A stretch of 64,000 nt of DNA, from assembly GCF_000482725.1 (NCBI RefSeq), contig NZ_AXWP01000008.1, positions 265,868-329,867 on the forward strand, read 5' to 3'. The notes below the pieces were generated by a model that made no database searches, was not told the origin of the DNA, and saw only the letters and a list, made by a program, of their open reading frames with translations. The DNA comes from Psychromonas arctica DSM 14288. GTDB taxonomy: Bacteria > Pseudomonadota > Gammaproteobacteria > Enterobacterales > Psychromonadaceae. The position numbers were made by a program, and so were the translations under genes. Below, in pieces: positions 1 through 8,341 of the stretch (position 1 is its first letter; every line of letters starts with the position of its first letter).

Positions 1-678
1 TAGATTGCTTGATAGTGAGCTGGTTGTCCTGACAATTATGTATTATCCACTTACCTTTTAATGCGGTAGCTAGAATATTTATATTAGAAACATCTCACGA
101 TTCTGAACGTTACTCAATTTTTTTCCTTTATCTAATACTATTTACAATATAATAAGTTACTGGTTTTTTATTAAAATAATCCATTTCTTGATTGTAAGTT
201 TTATAAAATAAGTACTACCTGCGATCTTCGGCGCTTTAATGACGGTGGTCTTAAGCTTTTCTCATTTAATCTCATTTAATCTCATTTAAATTTTGATCTA
301 ACTTTCTTACAGCGTTAACCATATTATGTTCCTTCGGATTGATTAACGTTGAATATGGGTGAGAGCAGGTGAATAGTAATAAATATTACTTAGGTGGCAG
401 ATGTCAAAACTGCTGCGGATATTTTTGCTACGTGGATTAAGTTAATTTTCGCTAATTAAAGTTAACTTAGAAGTAACTTATGTAAATCAATAGGTTTGAT
501 AAATCGATCAAGCAAGCTGACCCTCAATATTTTTCTTGTCATATTAATAGCTATTTAAACTGCCACTTCAATGCATATTTAAAGTTGATTTTTTTTATGA
601 AAACTTGCTTTTAAAAGTTGGATTTGCGTAAGTCAATTCAACTGTTCAAGCATTGATTCGTATTTGCGGCATAGCTCT

Positions 679-723
679 CAAAATGAACCGTGTAACAAGA
701 GCTAACTCACAAAATGAACCGTG
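679..723. repeat. Two 14-bp direct repeats (caaaatgaaccgtg)
   Basis: Identical 14-mers sit at 679-692 and 710-723, a 31-bp period or about three helical turns. That spacing suits a regulator binding as paired dimers. Repeated terminal motifs are also typical of some insertion-sequence ends, so a remnant of an element end is the alternative. No transposase lies nearby. Confidence 0.45.
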
Positions 724-736
724 GTTTCTTTCGATT

Positions 737-761
737 ATATAATACTACAATAGTATTATAT
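737..761. promoter_or_regulatory. Perfect inverted repeat, candidate operator
   Basis: An 11-bp arm ending in taatacta at 737-747 is repeated in inverse at 751-761 around a 3-nt spacer. It lies 26 bp upstream of the GTG start at 787. Position and symmetry suggest an operator or -10 region for the transporter operon; the cognate regulator is unknown. Confidence 0.4.
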
Positions 762-786
762 TAAATCTAAACAGAAGGAATTTGAC

Positions 787-1260
787 GTGATATCGCATAA
801 GCAGTTAGCAATTGATGCAGTTGAGTTAGTGACTCCTGCAATAGAACGTCTTTTTGATCGAACTAATCGAAAAGAGCTTCATATTGTCATTATGGATCCG
901 ACTATAAAACCGTGGGAGTCACGTTTTGAAGATGCCATTCTGTATCAATCTTCTCTGGGTAACCCTGAGCAATGGGCTATTCCATTTGATCAACTGGCTA
1001 GAAAAAAAGCACATCAAGCATGGCGAGAGGGTTGTGCAAATATGAATCTTCAAACATTGCATCCAACGTCGTTGCACCATGGTGACGTACTTTTTTATGG
1101 GTCCTTTGTATATGGCAACATTGTAGTTGCTTGCAGTGGGGTAGAGCAGTGGTTTGATATGTTAGTAAGTGGTTGGATTGCAGTGGCCATCGAACAGTTA
1201 GCAATACATGACTATCAAACTACAAAAGTAAAAAATCCAACTCAAACTTATAGAGATTAA
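787..1260 (+). CDS. GlcG/HbpS-like (DUF336-type) small protein
   Basis: 157 residues with a GTG start; the ribosome site gaagga at about 774-779 supports it. The C-terminal half (residues 99-120: GD, FYG, a hydrophobic strand, then CSGVEQW) resembles the GlcG/HbpS fold, and residues 31-37 form the expected early beta strand (LHIVIMD). No signal peptide or membrane segment is seen, so it should be cytosolic. In other bacteria this fold occurs as small haem-binding or orphan proteins next to carboxylate catabolism genes. It sits 35 bp ahead of tctC and probably shares its transcript, which suggests a link to the imported acid. The family call is tentative and the function unknown. Confidence 0.5.
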   Translation: MISHKQLAIDAVELVTPAIERLFDRTNRKELHIVIMDPTIKPWESRFEDAILYQSSLGNPEQWAIPFDQLARKKAHQAWREGCANMNLQTLHPTSLHHGDVLFYGSFVYGNIVVACSGVEQWFDMLVSGWIAVAIEQLAIHDYQTTKVKNPTQTYRD

Positions 1261-1295
1261 TTAATACAATTTATTTAATAGAAAGGGAATATAAA

Positions 1296-2222
1296 ATGAA
1301 AAAGTTATTGAAAACAGCCTTGATTAGCGCCGGTTTATTAATGTCAGCAAGTTCTTTTGCTGCTGACTATCCTTCAAAAAATATACGCTTAATTGTGCCA
1401 TTTGGCGCAGGTGGTGGTACTGATGCGGTAGGGCGTACATTAGCCAATAGCGCTAAAGATATTCTAGGTACAAGTATTTCAGTTATGAATCGTACCGGTG
1501 GTGCAGGAGCAGTAGGGATGAGCTTTGGTGCTCGCCAACGTGGGGATGGTTATACGTTAACAGTAGTAACTCGTGAAATAGCATCTTTGCCGCAAATGGG
1601 ATTGATGCAAAACACTGCCGATGATTTTAAATTAATTCGTATGGTTAACTTAGATCCTGCGGTTATTTTAGTACCTGCCGATAGCCCATTCAACACGGTC
1701 AATGACTTAGTGGCTGAAGCTAAAAAAATGCCAGGTAAAGTTAAGTTTGCATCAACCGCTGCACCAAACTTCTACTTAATGGCTTTAGAGCAATCACAAG
1801 ATATTAAACTTAATGCCGTTCCTTACAATGGTTCGTCGGAAGCAATTCCTTCTGTATTAGGTCACCACACACAAGTCACTATGGTAACGCCAGGTGAAGC
1901 GATCGCTCAATTACGCTCTGGTCAGCTTAAAGCATTAGGTGTGATGTCAGAAGAACGTATTTCTTATATTCCTGATGTAGCAACATTAAAAGAGCAAGGT
2001 ATCGATGCGACCACGGGTACATGGCGCGGTATCGGTGCACCGAAAGATACACCAGATGAAATCATTGAAATCTTAGGTAATGCCTTTGACCAAGCAATGG
2101 CGTCGGCTGAATTTAAAGACTTTATGGCAAAAGGTGCAATGACAATTCACCCACTTAAAGCACAAGAGTTTACTGATTTTGTAAAACAAGATGAGAAAGT
2201 GTTAAGTCAATTTATTAAATAA
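1296..2222 (+). CDS. tctC: Periplasmic receptor TctC of a tripartite tricarboxylate transporter (Bug family)
   Basis: 308 residues, slightly short for the family. A Sec signal peptide ends near residue 22 (SSFA, then ADYP), followed by the opening typical of Bug receptors: YPSKNIRLIVPF and a glycine-rich GAGGGTDAVGR at 37-47. The mature protein binds a carboxylate in the periplasm and hands it to TctAB. The exact ligand cannot be read from sequence; citrate-type and many other acids are known for the family. A strong ribosome site (gaaaggga) precedes the ATG. It is the first transporter gene and is followed by a hairpin that could raise its level over tctBA. No tctDE two-component pair is adjacent. 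Confidence 0.9.
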   Translation: MKKLLKTALISAGLLMSASSFAADYPSKNIRLIVPFGAGGGTDAVGRTLANSAKDILGTSISVMNRTGGAGAVGMSFGARQRGDGYTLTVVTREIASLPQMGLMQNTADDFKLIRMVNLDPAVILVPADSPFNTVNDLVAEAKKMPGKVKFASTAAPNFYLMALEQSQDIKLNAVPYNGSSEAIPSVLGHHTQVTMVTPGEAIAQLRSGQLKALGVMSEERISYIPDVATLKEQGIDATTGTWRGIGAPKDTPDEIIEILGNAFDQAMASAEFKDFMAKGAMTIHPLKAQEFTDFVKQDEKVLSQFIK

Positions 2223-2231
2223 CCCCTACTA

Positions 2232-2267
2232 CAAAAACCAAGGAATAGGCCTTGGTTTTTGTTTCTC
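2232..2267 (+). terminator. Intercistronic hairpin between tctC and tctB
   Basis: A 12-bp perfect stem (caaaaaccaagg at 2232-2243 with its inverse at 2250-2261), a 6-nt loop and a short T-rich tail. It sits 10 nt after the tctC stop. It probably acts as a partial terminator or 3'-end protector, giving more receptor than membrane subunits. Confidence 0.65.
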
Positions 2268-2304
2268 ATGACTGAGCGCAATAGCGTTTATTAGCGAGTT
2301 TATT

Positions 2305-2775
2305 ATGCTTAATCGTAATATTTTTTTTCCCAGTTTAGTTATTTTATTGAGTCTGATCTTCTTAGTGTTCATCTCTCAATTTCCTGAGCCTCGATACCAA
2401 GATGCACCCGTGGGAGCTGGCTTTTTTCCTGCGGTAATAGCTGTCCTTCAAATCATTATTTGCAGTGTGTTAATTTTTCAATATAAGCAAAAACAAAACA
2501 ATCAAAATAAGCCTAAACAGCAAGAGACAAAAGAGATCCCACTAGTCTCTAAGCATTCTATTTTTGGTTTTACGTTGCTGATTGGTTATGCAGCGCTGAT
2601 CACCCTAGTTGGCTATCTACCTGCTAGTTTGGTTGGTTTTACTTATTACTTGATCTATTACCGCGTTAAAAAGCCCCTTTATTATGTAATTGCGTGGATA
2701 TTTGTATTCACTATCTATTTTCTGTTTGGTGAAGTTTTTGTTATTTCACTGCCAGAAGGTTTACTTTTTTTCTAG
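2305..2775 (+). CDS. tctB: Small membrane subunit TctB
   Basis: 156 residues with about four hydrophobic segments (roughly 7-25, 38-58, 84-107 and 120-148) and a hydrophilic, Q/K/N-rich loop at about 62-80. Position between tctC and tctA, length and helix layout are those of TctB, the poorly conserved small permease subunit of the TTT family. The order C-B-A is the standard one. The gene starts 82 bp after tctC and ends 9 bp before tctA, so B and A should be translated from one message. Confidence 0.85.
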   Translation: MLNRNIFFPSLVILLSLIFLVFISQFPEPRYQDAPVGAGFFPAVIAVLQIIICSVLIFQYKQKQNNQNKPKQQETKEIPLVSKHSIFGFTLLIGYAALITLVGYLPASLVGFTYYLIYYRVKKPLYYVIAWIFVFTIYFLFGEVFVISLPEGLLFF

Positions 2776-2784
2776 GTTATTATT

Positions 2785-4278
2785 ATGACAGAATATTTAT
2801 TAAGCGGGTTTGCTTCTGCGTTTAGTATGGCGGTTTTCCCTGTTTTAGTGTTTGGAGTATTGGGCGGCGTGATATTAGGTGCCTTACCCGGTTTAACTGC
2901 AACCATGGGGGTAGCTATATTACTGCCTTTTACTTTTGGTATGGACGCAACACCGGCATTAGTGATGCTGATTGGTGTTTACATCGGCGGTATTTACGGC
3001 GGTTCGATTGCTGCTATTTTATTAAAAACCCCTGGTACGCCAGCTTCAGCTGCGACCGTGCTTGATGGCCATACGATGGCGATTAAAGGTTTAGCTGCAA
3101 AAGCATTAAGTATTGCCGCTGTGGCTTCTTTTATTGGTGGGTTAATCAGTACCGTAGTATTAATTGCGGTAGCGCCTGTTCTCGCTGACTTTGCGCTACG
3201 TTTTAATGCACCTGAATATTTTGCATTAGCCTTATTTGGTTTAACCATTATTGCCAGTGTTTCCGCTAAAAATATTATGAAAGGGTTATTAGCAGGGACC
3301 ATTGGATTGTTGGTCTCAATGGTGGGATTAGACCCCATTAGTAGTGTGCCTCGCTTCACTTTTGGTGTGATGGATTTATACAGTGGTATTAATATTATTC
3401 CGGTGTTAATTGGCTTATTTGCAATCGCAGAAGGGTTAAATCAGCTTGAGAAAATGTCTAGTGATAAACAAGAGATGCCCCCTAAATTTAGTTACAAATT
3501 ACTTAGCTTTGCTGATTTCAAAAAGATATTACCGACCAGTATTAAAAGTGGCTTAATTGGTACTTCAATTGGTTCAGTTCCTGGAGCCGGTGCAGATATT
3601 TCAGCCTTTGCTTGTTATAACGAAGCGAAGCGTGTGGCGAAAAACCCAGAAGAGTTTGGTAATGGGTCAATGCATGGACTAGCGGCTGCAGAGTCAGGTA
3701 ATAATGGTGTTACTGGTGGTTCTTTAGTACCGCTACTCACTTTAGGTGTGCCAGGTGATGCGGTATCAGCTGTATTATTAGGCGCGCTAATTGTACAAGG
3801 GTTAACACCCGGCCCGTTACTGTTTACACAAAATCCTGAAATTGTTTATGGTATTTTTAGCTCAATGATTGTGGCAAATATTGTGATGCTGATTATCGGC
3901 TTTCTGGGTATCCGCTTCTTTTGTCGAATCATTGAAGTGCCAAAAATCCTGATGATCCCGATTATTATCTTTTTGTCTGTGATTGGTGCCTACGCTATCA
4001 ATAACTCTATGTTTGATGTGGGTATTGCTATTACTTTTGGTTTATTAGGCTTCCTATTAAACAAATTAGACATTCCTTCATCGCCTATTCTATTAGCGAT
4101 TATTTTAGGGCCGATGGCAGAAACAAATTTACGTAAATCATTAATTATGTACGAAGGCAGTTGGTCATTCTTATATGACCGCCCGATTGCTTTAGCGTTT
4201 ATTTTGTTTGCTATCTTCTCAGTTTATTCAACTATTAAGCTTAAAAAGAAAGAGCGTTTAGCAGAGAAAAATGAGTGA
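2785..4278 (+). CDS. tctA: Large permease subunit TctA
   Basis: 497 residues, the normal size, with about 12 hydrophobic segments. The family signatures are visible: a glycine-rich LPGLTATMG near residue 34 and GSVPGAGADIS near residue 265, a repeated motif of the two-fold pseudosymmetric TctA family. Together with TctB it forms the cation-driven transporter in the inner membrane that receives ligand from TctC. A strong terminator follows at once, closing the operon. Confidence 0.92.
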   Translation: MTEYLLSGFASAFSMAVFPVLVFGVLGGVILGALPGLTATMGVAILLPFTFGMDATPALVMLIGVYIGGIYGGSIAAILLKTPGTPASAATVLDGHTMAIKGLAAKALSIAAVASFIGGLISTVVLIAVAPVLADFALRFNAPEYFALALFGLTIIASVSAKNIMKGLLAGTIGLLVSMVGLDPISSVPRFTFGVMDLYSGINIIPVLIGLFAIAEGLNQLEKMSSDKQEMPPKFSYKLLSFADFKKILPTSIKSGLIGTSIGSVPGAGADISAFACYNEAKRVAKNPEEFGNGSMHGLAAAESGNNGVTGGSLVPLLTLGVPGDAVSAVLLGALIVQGLTPGPLLFTQNPEIVYGIFSSMIVANIVMLIIGFLGIRFFCRIIEVPKILMIPIIIFLSVIGAYAINNSMFDVGIAITFGLLGFLLNKLDIPSSPILLAIILGPMAETNLRKSLIMYEGSWSFLYDRPIALAFILFAIFSVYSTIKLKKKERLAEKNE

Positions 4279-4303
4279 TCCATAAGCTCACTTTTTGATA
4301 CAA

Positions 4304-4338
4304 AAAAGGCCCAGTAAAAGATTGCTGGGCCTTTTATT
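4304..4338 (+). terminator. Rho-independent terminator of the tct operon
   Basis: The stem aaaaggcccag at 4304-4314 pairs with ctgggcctttt at 4325-4335 around a 10-nt loop, with a T-rich 3' side. It lies 25 bp after the tctA stop. Confidence 0.85.
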
Positions 4339-4466
4339 ATTAAGGGTAGGCGTTATCTTTGTATTGATTATTTAGCGCATAAAGCTGGCTAAAAAACATG
4401 TTAATTTAACGCTTTATTTATTTTATAAACGTGATCTTATTTTTTCTTTTTTTTGTCATTTATTTA

Positions 4467-4482
4467 AATGGTCTTACCAATT
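4467..4482. promoter_or_regulatory. PdhR-type operator, distal
   Basis: aatggtcttaccaatt fits the PdhR consensus ATTGGTnnnACCAAT, with TGGT at 4469-4472 and ACCA at 4476-4479. It lies about 195 bp before the pdhR start. PdhR is known to bind such sites and to release them when pyruvate accumulates. Confidence 0.7.
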
Positions 4483-4534
4483 GTTTATTTTTGAACAGTT
4501 TCTATGTGTAGCTGGCTTCATTCATCATTTAACT

Positions 4535-4548
4535 TTGATTTGGATCAT
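4535..4548. promoter_or_regulatory. FNR-like box upstream of pdhR
   Basis: ttgatttggatcat matches the FNR consensus TTGATnnnnATCAA at 9 of 10 defined positions. It lies between the two PdhR-type operators. FNR and ArcA control of the pdh operon is known in E. coli; here it is inferred from the site alone. Confidence 0.5.
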
Positions 4549-4599
4549 AAAATTCTAGACATAAATTGTTAATTTTGTTAATTTCTATGTGCAATTATT

Positions 4600-4615
4600 A
4601 ATTGGTAATACCATT
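4600..4615. promoter_or_regulatory. PdhR-type operator, proximal
   Basis: aattggtaataccatt contains the perfect palindrome TGGTA-A-TACCA at 4603-4613 and matches the PdhR consensus. It lies 63 bp before the pdhR ATG, where binding would block transcription, so autoregulation is likely. A lone half-site-like ttacca follows at about 4629-4634. Confidence 0.8.
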
Positions 4616-4677
4616 TTACATTTTGATGTTACCAACGCGTCACAATAACCTGTGCGATTAACTGATTTAGGGCTTTC

Positions 4678-5427
4678 ATGACTTACGCAAAAATTAAACA
4701 ACCTAAGCTTGCAGATGTGATTGAATCACAACTAGAAAGCATGATTCTAGAGGGGAGTTTAGAGCTAGGTGAGAAGTTACTACCCGAGCGTGAGTTGGCT
4801 AAACAGTTTGACGTGTCTCGTCCTTCATTACGTGAAGCTATTCAACGTTTAGAATCCAAAGGATTGTTAACACGTCGTCAAGGCGGTGGCACTTATGTTA
4901 AAGAAGAGCTGCGAGCACAATTAACGGATCCACTATTTGAATTATTAAATACCCACCCTGAATCAAAGTATGACCTATTAGAATTCCGTCATGCAATTGA
5001 AGGGTTTTCTGCTTATTATGCTGCTTTACGTGGTACTTCTGATGACTTTAATAAAATAAAAACAAGTTTCACTGCTATTGATATCGCTAATGCTGCTGGT
5101 AACATCGAACAAGAAATTGCTTCGGTTGCGCAGTTTTATCTTGCGGTTATTGAAGCATCACATAATGTGGTATTTTTACATCTAGCGCGTGGCATCAATC
5201 CATTATTACATCGTAATATCTCGGATAATGTTAAACAGTTGTATTTATACCCTGAAGTGGCTAAAAAAATTCATCAGCATCGTTTACAGTTAGTGGATGC
5301 TATTTTATCAAAGCAACCGATGAAAGCGAAAGAAGCATCAGATCAACATCTGAATTATATTGAAGAAACACGTTTAGTTATGTTACGTGAAGAGAGTGCT
5401 TTTAAACGCGAGTTAGGCGGCTTTTGA
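4678..5427 (+). CDS. pdhR: Pyruvate dehydrogenase repressor PdhR (GntR/FadR family)
   Basis: 249 residues (E. coli PdhR has 254). The N-terminal winged helix (about 10-75) carries the family recognition segment PERELAKQFDVSRPSLREAI, followed by the wing RRQGGGTYV. The rest is the all-helical FadR-type FCD ligand domain that binds pyruvate. The start MTYAKIKQPKL aligns with the E. coli protein. The gene precedes aceE by 196 bp in the same direction, and operators for its own family lie upstream. It should repress its own operon and aceEF-lpd when pyruvate is low. Confidence 0.95.
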   Translation: MTYAKIKQPKLADVIESQLESMILEGSLELGEKLLPERELAKQFDVSRPSLREAIQRLESKGLLTRRQGGGTYVKEELRAQLTDPLFELLNTHPESKYDLLEFRHAIEGFSAYYAALRGTSDDFNKIKTSFTAIDIANAAGNIEQEIASVAQFYLAVIEASHNVVFLHLARGINPLLHRNISDNVKQLYLYPEVAKKIHQHRLQLVDAILSKQPMKAKEASDQHLNYIEETRLVMLREESAFKRELGGF

Positions 5428-5623
5428 AACAAACTGCCGTTTTATAGTATGACGGGCACAGTTTTACTGTGAAAATATACTTATATAAATAACTATTTAG
5501 ATTACTTATTGCCGAAATGGCATACAAACGTGCTGTGAAGCAGGTAGTGGTTAATGTAAATAATTATAAAACAACGCTTGGCTTTCGGGCTGAGATTATC
5601 TAGTGATATAGAAGGAAAGTGTC

Positions 5624-8284
5624 ATGACTGACATCCTAAAAGATATTGATGCGCAAGAAACTTCTGAATGGCTTGAAGCATTAGCAACCATTCTTGAAGA
5701 TGAGGGCTCAGAACGTGCTCAATTTATTCTTGAGCAAGTGATGGATAAAGCACGTAAAGAAGGTGTTAATTTGCCACACGGCATCAACACTAATTATGTG
5801 AATACTATCCCATCTGACCAACAACCTGCTTACCCAGGAGATCTAAAAATAGAACAACGTATTCGTTCAATCATTCGCTGGAACGCGATCATGATTGTTA
5901 TGCGTGCTTCTAAAAAAGACTTAGATCTTGGTGGACACATGGCTTCTTATCAGTCAGCTGCTGCATTTTACGAAGTATGTTTTAACCACTTTTTCCGTGC
6001 ACCAAATGAAACAGATGGCGGTGATTTAGTTTATTACCAAGGTCATATTTCTCCTGGTATTTATGCACGTGCATTTCTTGAAGGTCGTCTAACTGCTGAA
6101 CAGTTAGATAACTTCCGTCAAGAAGTAGATGGTAAAGGTTTACCTTCTTACCCGCACCCAAAACTACTTCCTGAATTTTGGCAGTTCCCAACGGTATCGA
6201 TGGGTCTTGGTCCGATTGCAGCTATCTACCAAGCGCGTTTCTTAAAATACCTTGACGGTCGTGGTTTAAAACCGACGTCTGCACAACGTGTTTATGCGTT
6301 CTTAGGTGATGGTGAAATGGATGAGCCAGAATCTCGTGGTTCACTATCATTTGCTTCTCGTGAAAAATTAGATAACTTATGTTTCTTAATTAACTGTAAC
6401 TTACAACGTTTAGATGGCCCTGTAATGGGTAACGGTAGTATCATTCAAGAGCTAGAAGGCCTATTTACAGGTGCTGGTTGGAATGTTGTTAAAGTTATTT
6501 GGGGCGGTAACTGGGATGCCTTAATTGCTAAGGATACGTCTGGTAAATTATTACAATTAATGGAAGAAACTGTTGATGGTGATTACCAAACATTTAAATC
6601 TAAAGATGGTGCTTATGTTCGTGAGCATTTCTTCGGTAAATACCCTGAAACGGCTGCACTAGTTGCAGATATGACTGACAAAGAAATCTTCGCACTTAAA
6701 CGTGGTGGTCATGATTCATCTAAACTGTACGCTGCATTTAAAAACGCAGAAGATACAGCGGGTAAACCAACAGTAATTTTAGCTAAAACAGTTAAAGGTT
6801 ACGGTATGGGCGCAGCGGCTGAGGGCAAAAATATTGCTCACGGCGTGAAGAAAATGACTGAAGAGCACATCGAAACGTTACGTGATCGTTTAGGTCTACA
6901 AGACTTATTAAGTGATGAGCAAGCGGCAACACTACCTTACTTAACACTTGAAGAAGGCTCTGAAGAGTACAACTACTTACACGGTAAACGTGAAGCATTA
7001 TTAGGTTACACACCTAAGCGTCTTCCTAAGTTTACTGAAAAACTAGCTGTGCCTGAATTAGATAAATTCTCTGCATTATTAGGTGAGCAAAAACGTGAAA
7101 TTTCAACAACAATGGCTTACGTACGTATCCTAAATGTGTTGTTGAAAGATAAAGGTATTGGTAAAAACATCGTACCAATCATTGCCGATGAAGCACGTAC
7201 ATTTGGTATGGAAGGTCTATTCCGTCAAGTTGGTATTTACAACCCACACGGTCAAGAATACACACCAGAAGATCGTGGCGTCGTTTCTTACTACAAAGAA
7301 GCAACATCTGGTCAAGTATTACAAGAAGGTATCAATGAACTTGGTTCTATGTCTTCTTGGGTTGCTGCTGCAACGTCATACAGTACTAATGACTTACCAA
7401 TGATTCCATTCTACATCTACTACTCTATGTTTGGTTTCCAACGTATTGGTGATATGGCATGGATGGCAGGTGATCAACAAGCACGTGGTTTCTTATTAGG
7501 TGCTACTGCTGGTCGTACTACGCTAAATGGTGAAGGTCTACAGCATGAAGATGGCCACAGTCACATTCAAGCAAATACTATCCCTAACTGTATCTCATAT
7601 GACCCAACATTTGCTTACGAGCTAGCAGTTATCGTTCAAAACGGTATTGAGCGTATGTACGGTGAGAAACAAGAAAATGTTTTCTATTACTTAACAGTAA
7701 TGAATGAAAACTATGCAATGCCAGCAATGCCTGAAGGGGCTGAAGAAGGTATCCGTAAAGGTATTTACAAGTTTGCTTCATTGCCTGGTAAGAGCAAAGT
7801 ACAACTACTAAGTTCAGGTACCATCATGAACGAAGTACGTGCTGCTGCAACTATTCTAAGTGAAGAGTATGGCGTTGCTTCTGATATCTTCTCTGTGACT
7901 TCATTCAATGAATTAACACGTGACGGTCAAGACGTTGAACGTTTTAACATGTTAAATCCTGAAGCTGAGCAAAAAGTACCTTACATCACATCTGTATTAG
8001 GTGATGAACCAACGATTGCTGCAACGGATTACATGAAGAACTATGCAGAGCAAGTACGTGCATTTATCCCTGCTGATTCATACAAAGTACTAGGTACTGA
8101 TGGTTTCGGCCGTAGTGATAGCCGTGAAAACTTACGTCGTCACTTTGAAGTTAATGCCGGTTACGTTGTTGTAGCTGCGTTAACTGAGTTAGCAAAACGT
8201 GGTGATGTTGAGCGTAAAGTCGTTACTGAAGCGATTGCTAAGTTTGATATCGATGTAAACAAAATCAACCCATTATTTGCATAA
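5624..8284 (+). CDS. aceE: Pyruvate dehydrogenase E1 component
   Basis: 886 residues (E. coli 887), the homodimeric gammaproteobacterial E1. It decarboxylates pyruvate with thiamine diphosphate and reductively acetylates the lipoyl groups of AceF. The ThDP/Mg motif GDGEMDEPES lies near residues 227-236, and the active-site histidine segment IAHGVKKM is near 405. The start has a good ribosome site (agaaggaaag) before the ATG. First enzyme gene of the pdhR-aceE-aceF-lpd locus. Strong codon regularity (many CGT, GGT, TTA codons) suggests high expression. Confidence 0.97.
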   Translation: MTDILKDIDAQETSEWLEALATILEDEGSERAQFILEQVMDKARKEGVNLPHGINTNYVNTIPSDQQPAYPGDLKIEQRIRSIIRWNAIMIVMRASKKDLDLGGHMASYQSAAAFYEVCFNHFFRAPNETDGGDLVYYQGHISPGIYARAFLEGRLTAEQLDNFRQEVDGKGLPSYPHPKLLPEFWQFPTVSMGLGPIAAIYQARFLKYLDGRGLKPTSAQRVYAFLGDGEMDEPESRGSLSFASREKLDNLCFLINCNLQRLDGPVMGNGSIIQELEGLFTGAGWNVVKVIWGGNWDALIAKDTSGKLLQLMEETVDGDYQTFKSKDGAYVREHFFGKYPETAALVADMTDKEIFALKRGGHDSSKLYAAFKNAEDTAGKPTVILAKTVKGYGMGAAAEGKNIAHGVKKMTEEHIETLRDRLGLQDLLSDEQAATLPYLTLEEGSEEYNYLHGKREALLGYTPKRLPKFTEKLAVPELDKFSALLGEQKREISTTMAYVRILNVLLKDKGIGKNIVPIIADEARTFGMEGLFRQVGIYNPHGQEYTPEDRGVVSYYKEATSGQVLQEGINELGSMSSWVAAATSYSTNDLPMIPFYIYYSMFGFQRIGDMAWMAGDQQARGFLLGATAGRTTLNGEGLQHEDGHSHIQANTIPNCISYDPTFAYELAVIVQNGIERMYGEKQENVFYYLTVMNENYAMPAMPEGAEEGIRKGIYKFASLPGKSKVQLLSSGTIMNEVRAAATILSEEYGVASDIFSVTSFNELTRDGQDVERFNMLNPEAEQKVPYITSVLGDEPTIAATDYMKNYAEQVRAFIPADSYKVLGTDGFGRSDSRENLRRHFEVNAGYVVVAALTELAKRGDVERKVVTEAIAKFDIDVNKINPLFA

Positions 8285-8291
8285 ATCAGTC

Positions 8292-8322
8292 TCGGTGTTA
8301 GTCAAACCTAACACCGACTTTT
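8292..8322 (+). terminator. Intercistronic hairpin between aceE and aceF
   Basis: A 10-bp perfect stem (tcggtgttag at 8292-8301 with ctaacaccga at 8308-8317) and a 6-nt loop, followed by cttttatt. It lies just before the aceF ribosome site, so it is more likely a processing, attenuating or stabilising element than a full stop. Confidence 0.6.
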
Positions 8323-8341
8323 ATTGATTAGGAAAATTATT

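Larger units (their letters stand above)
1..786. other. Non-coding stretch with short repeats
   Basis: No credible gene is seen in this AT-rich stretch. It holds three tandem copies of a 10-bp unit (ctcatttaat) at about 261-289. It also holds two direct copies of caaaatgaaccgtg at 679-692 and 710-723 and, just before the first gene, a perfect 11-bp inverted repeat around 737-761. The right end therefore looks like the control region of the gene starting at 787; the left part could be anything. Confidence 0.5.

Noticed and set aside
261..289. Three ctcatttaat units as a CRISPR or iteron array
   Set aside because: Units are directly abutting 10-mers without spacers and only three in number; no cas or replication gene nearby.
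2994..3359. Minus-strand open frame opposite tctA
   Set aside because: Shadow of a strongly supported membrane protein gene; composition mirrors its codons.
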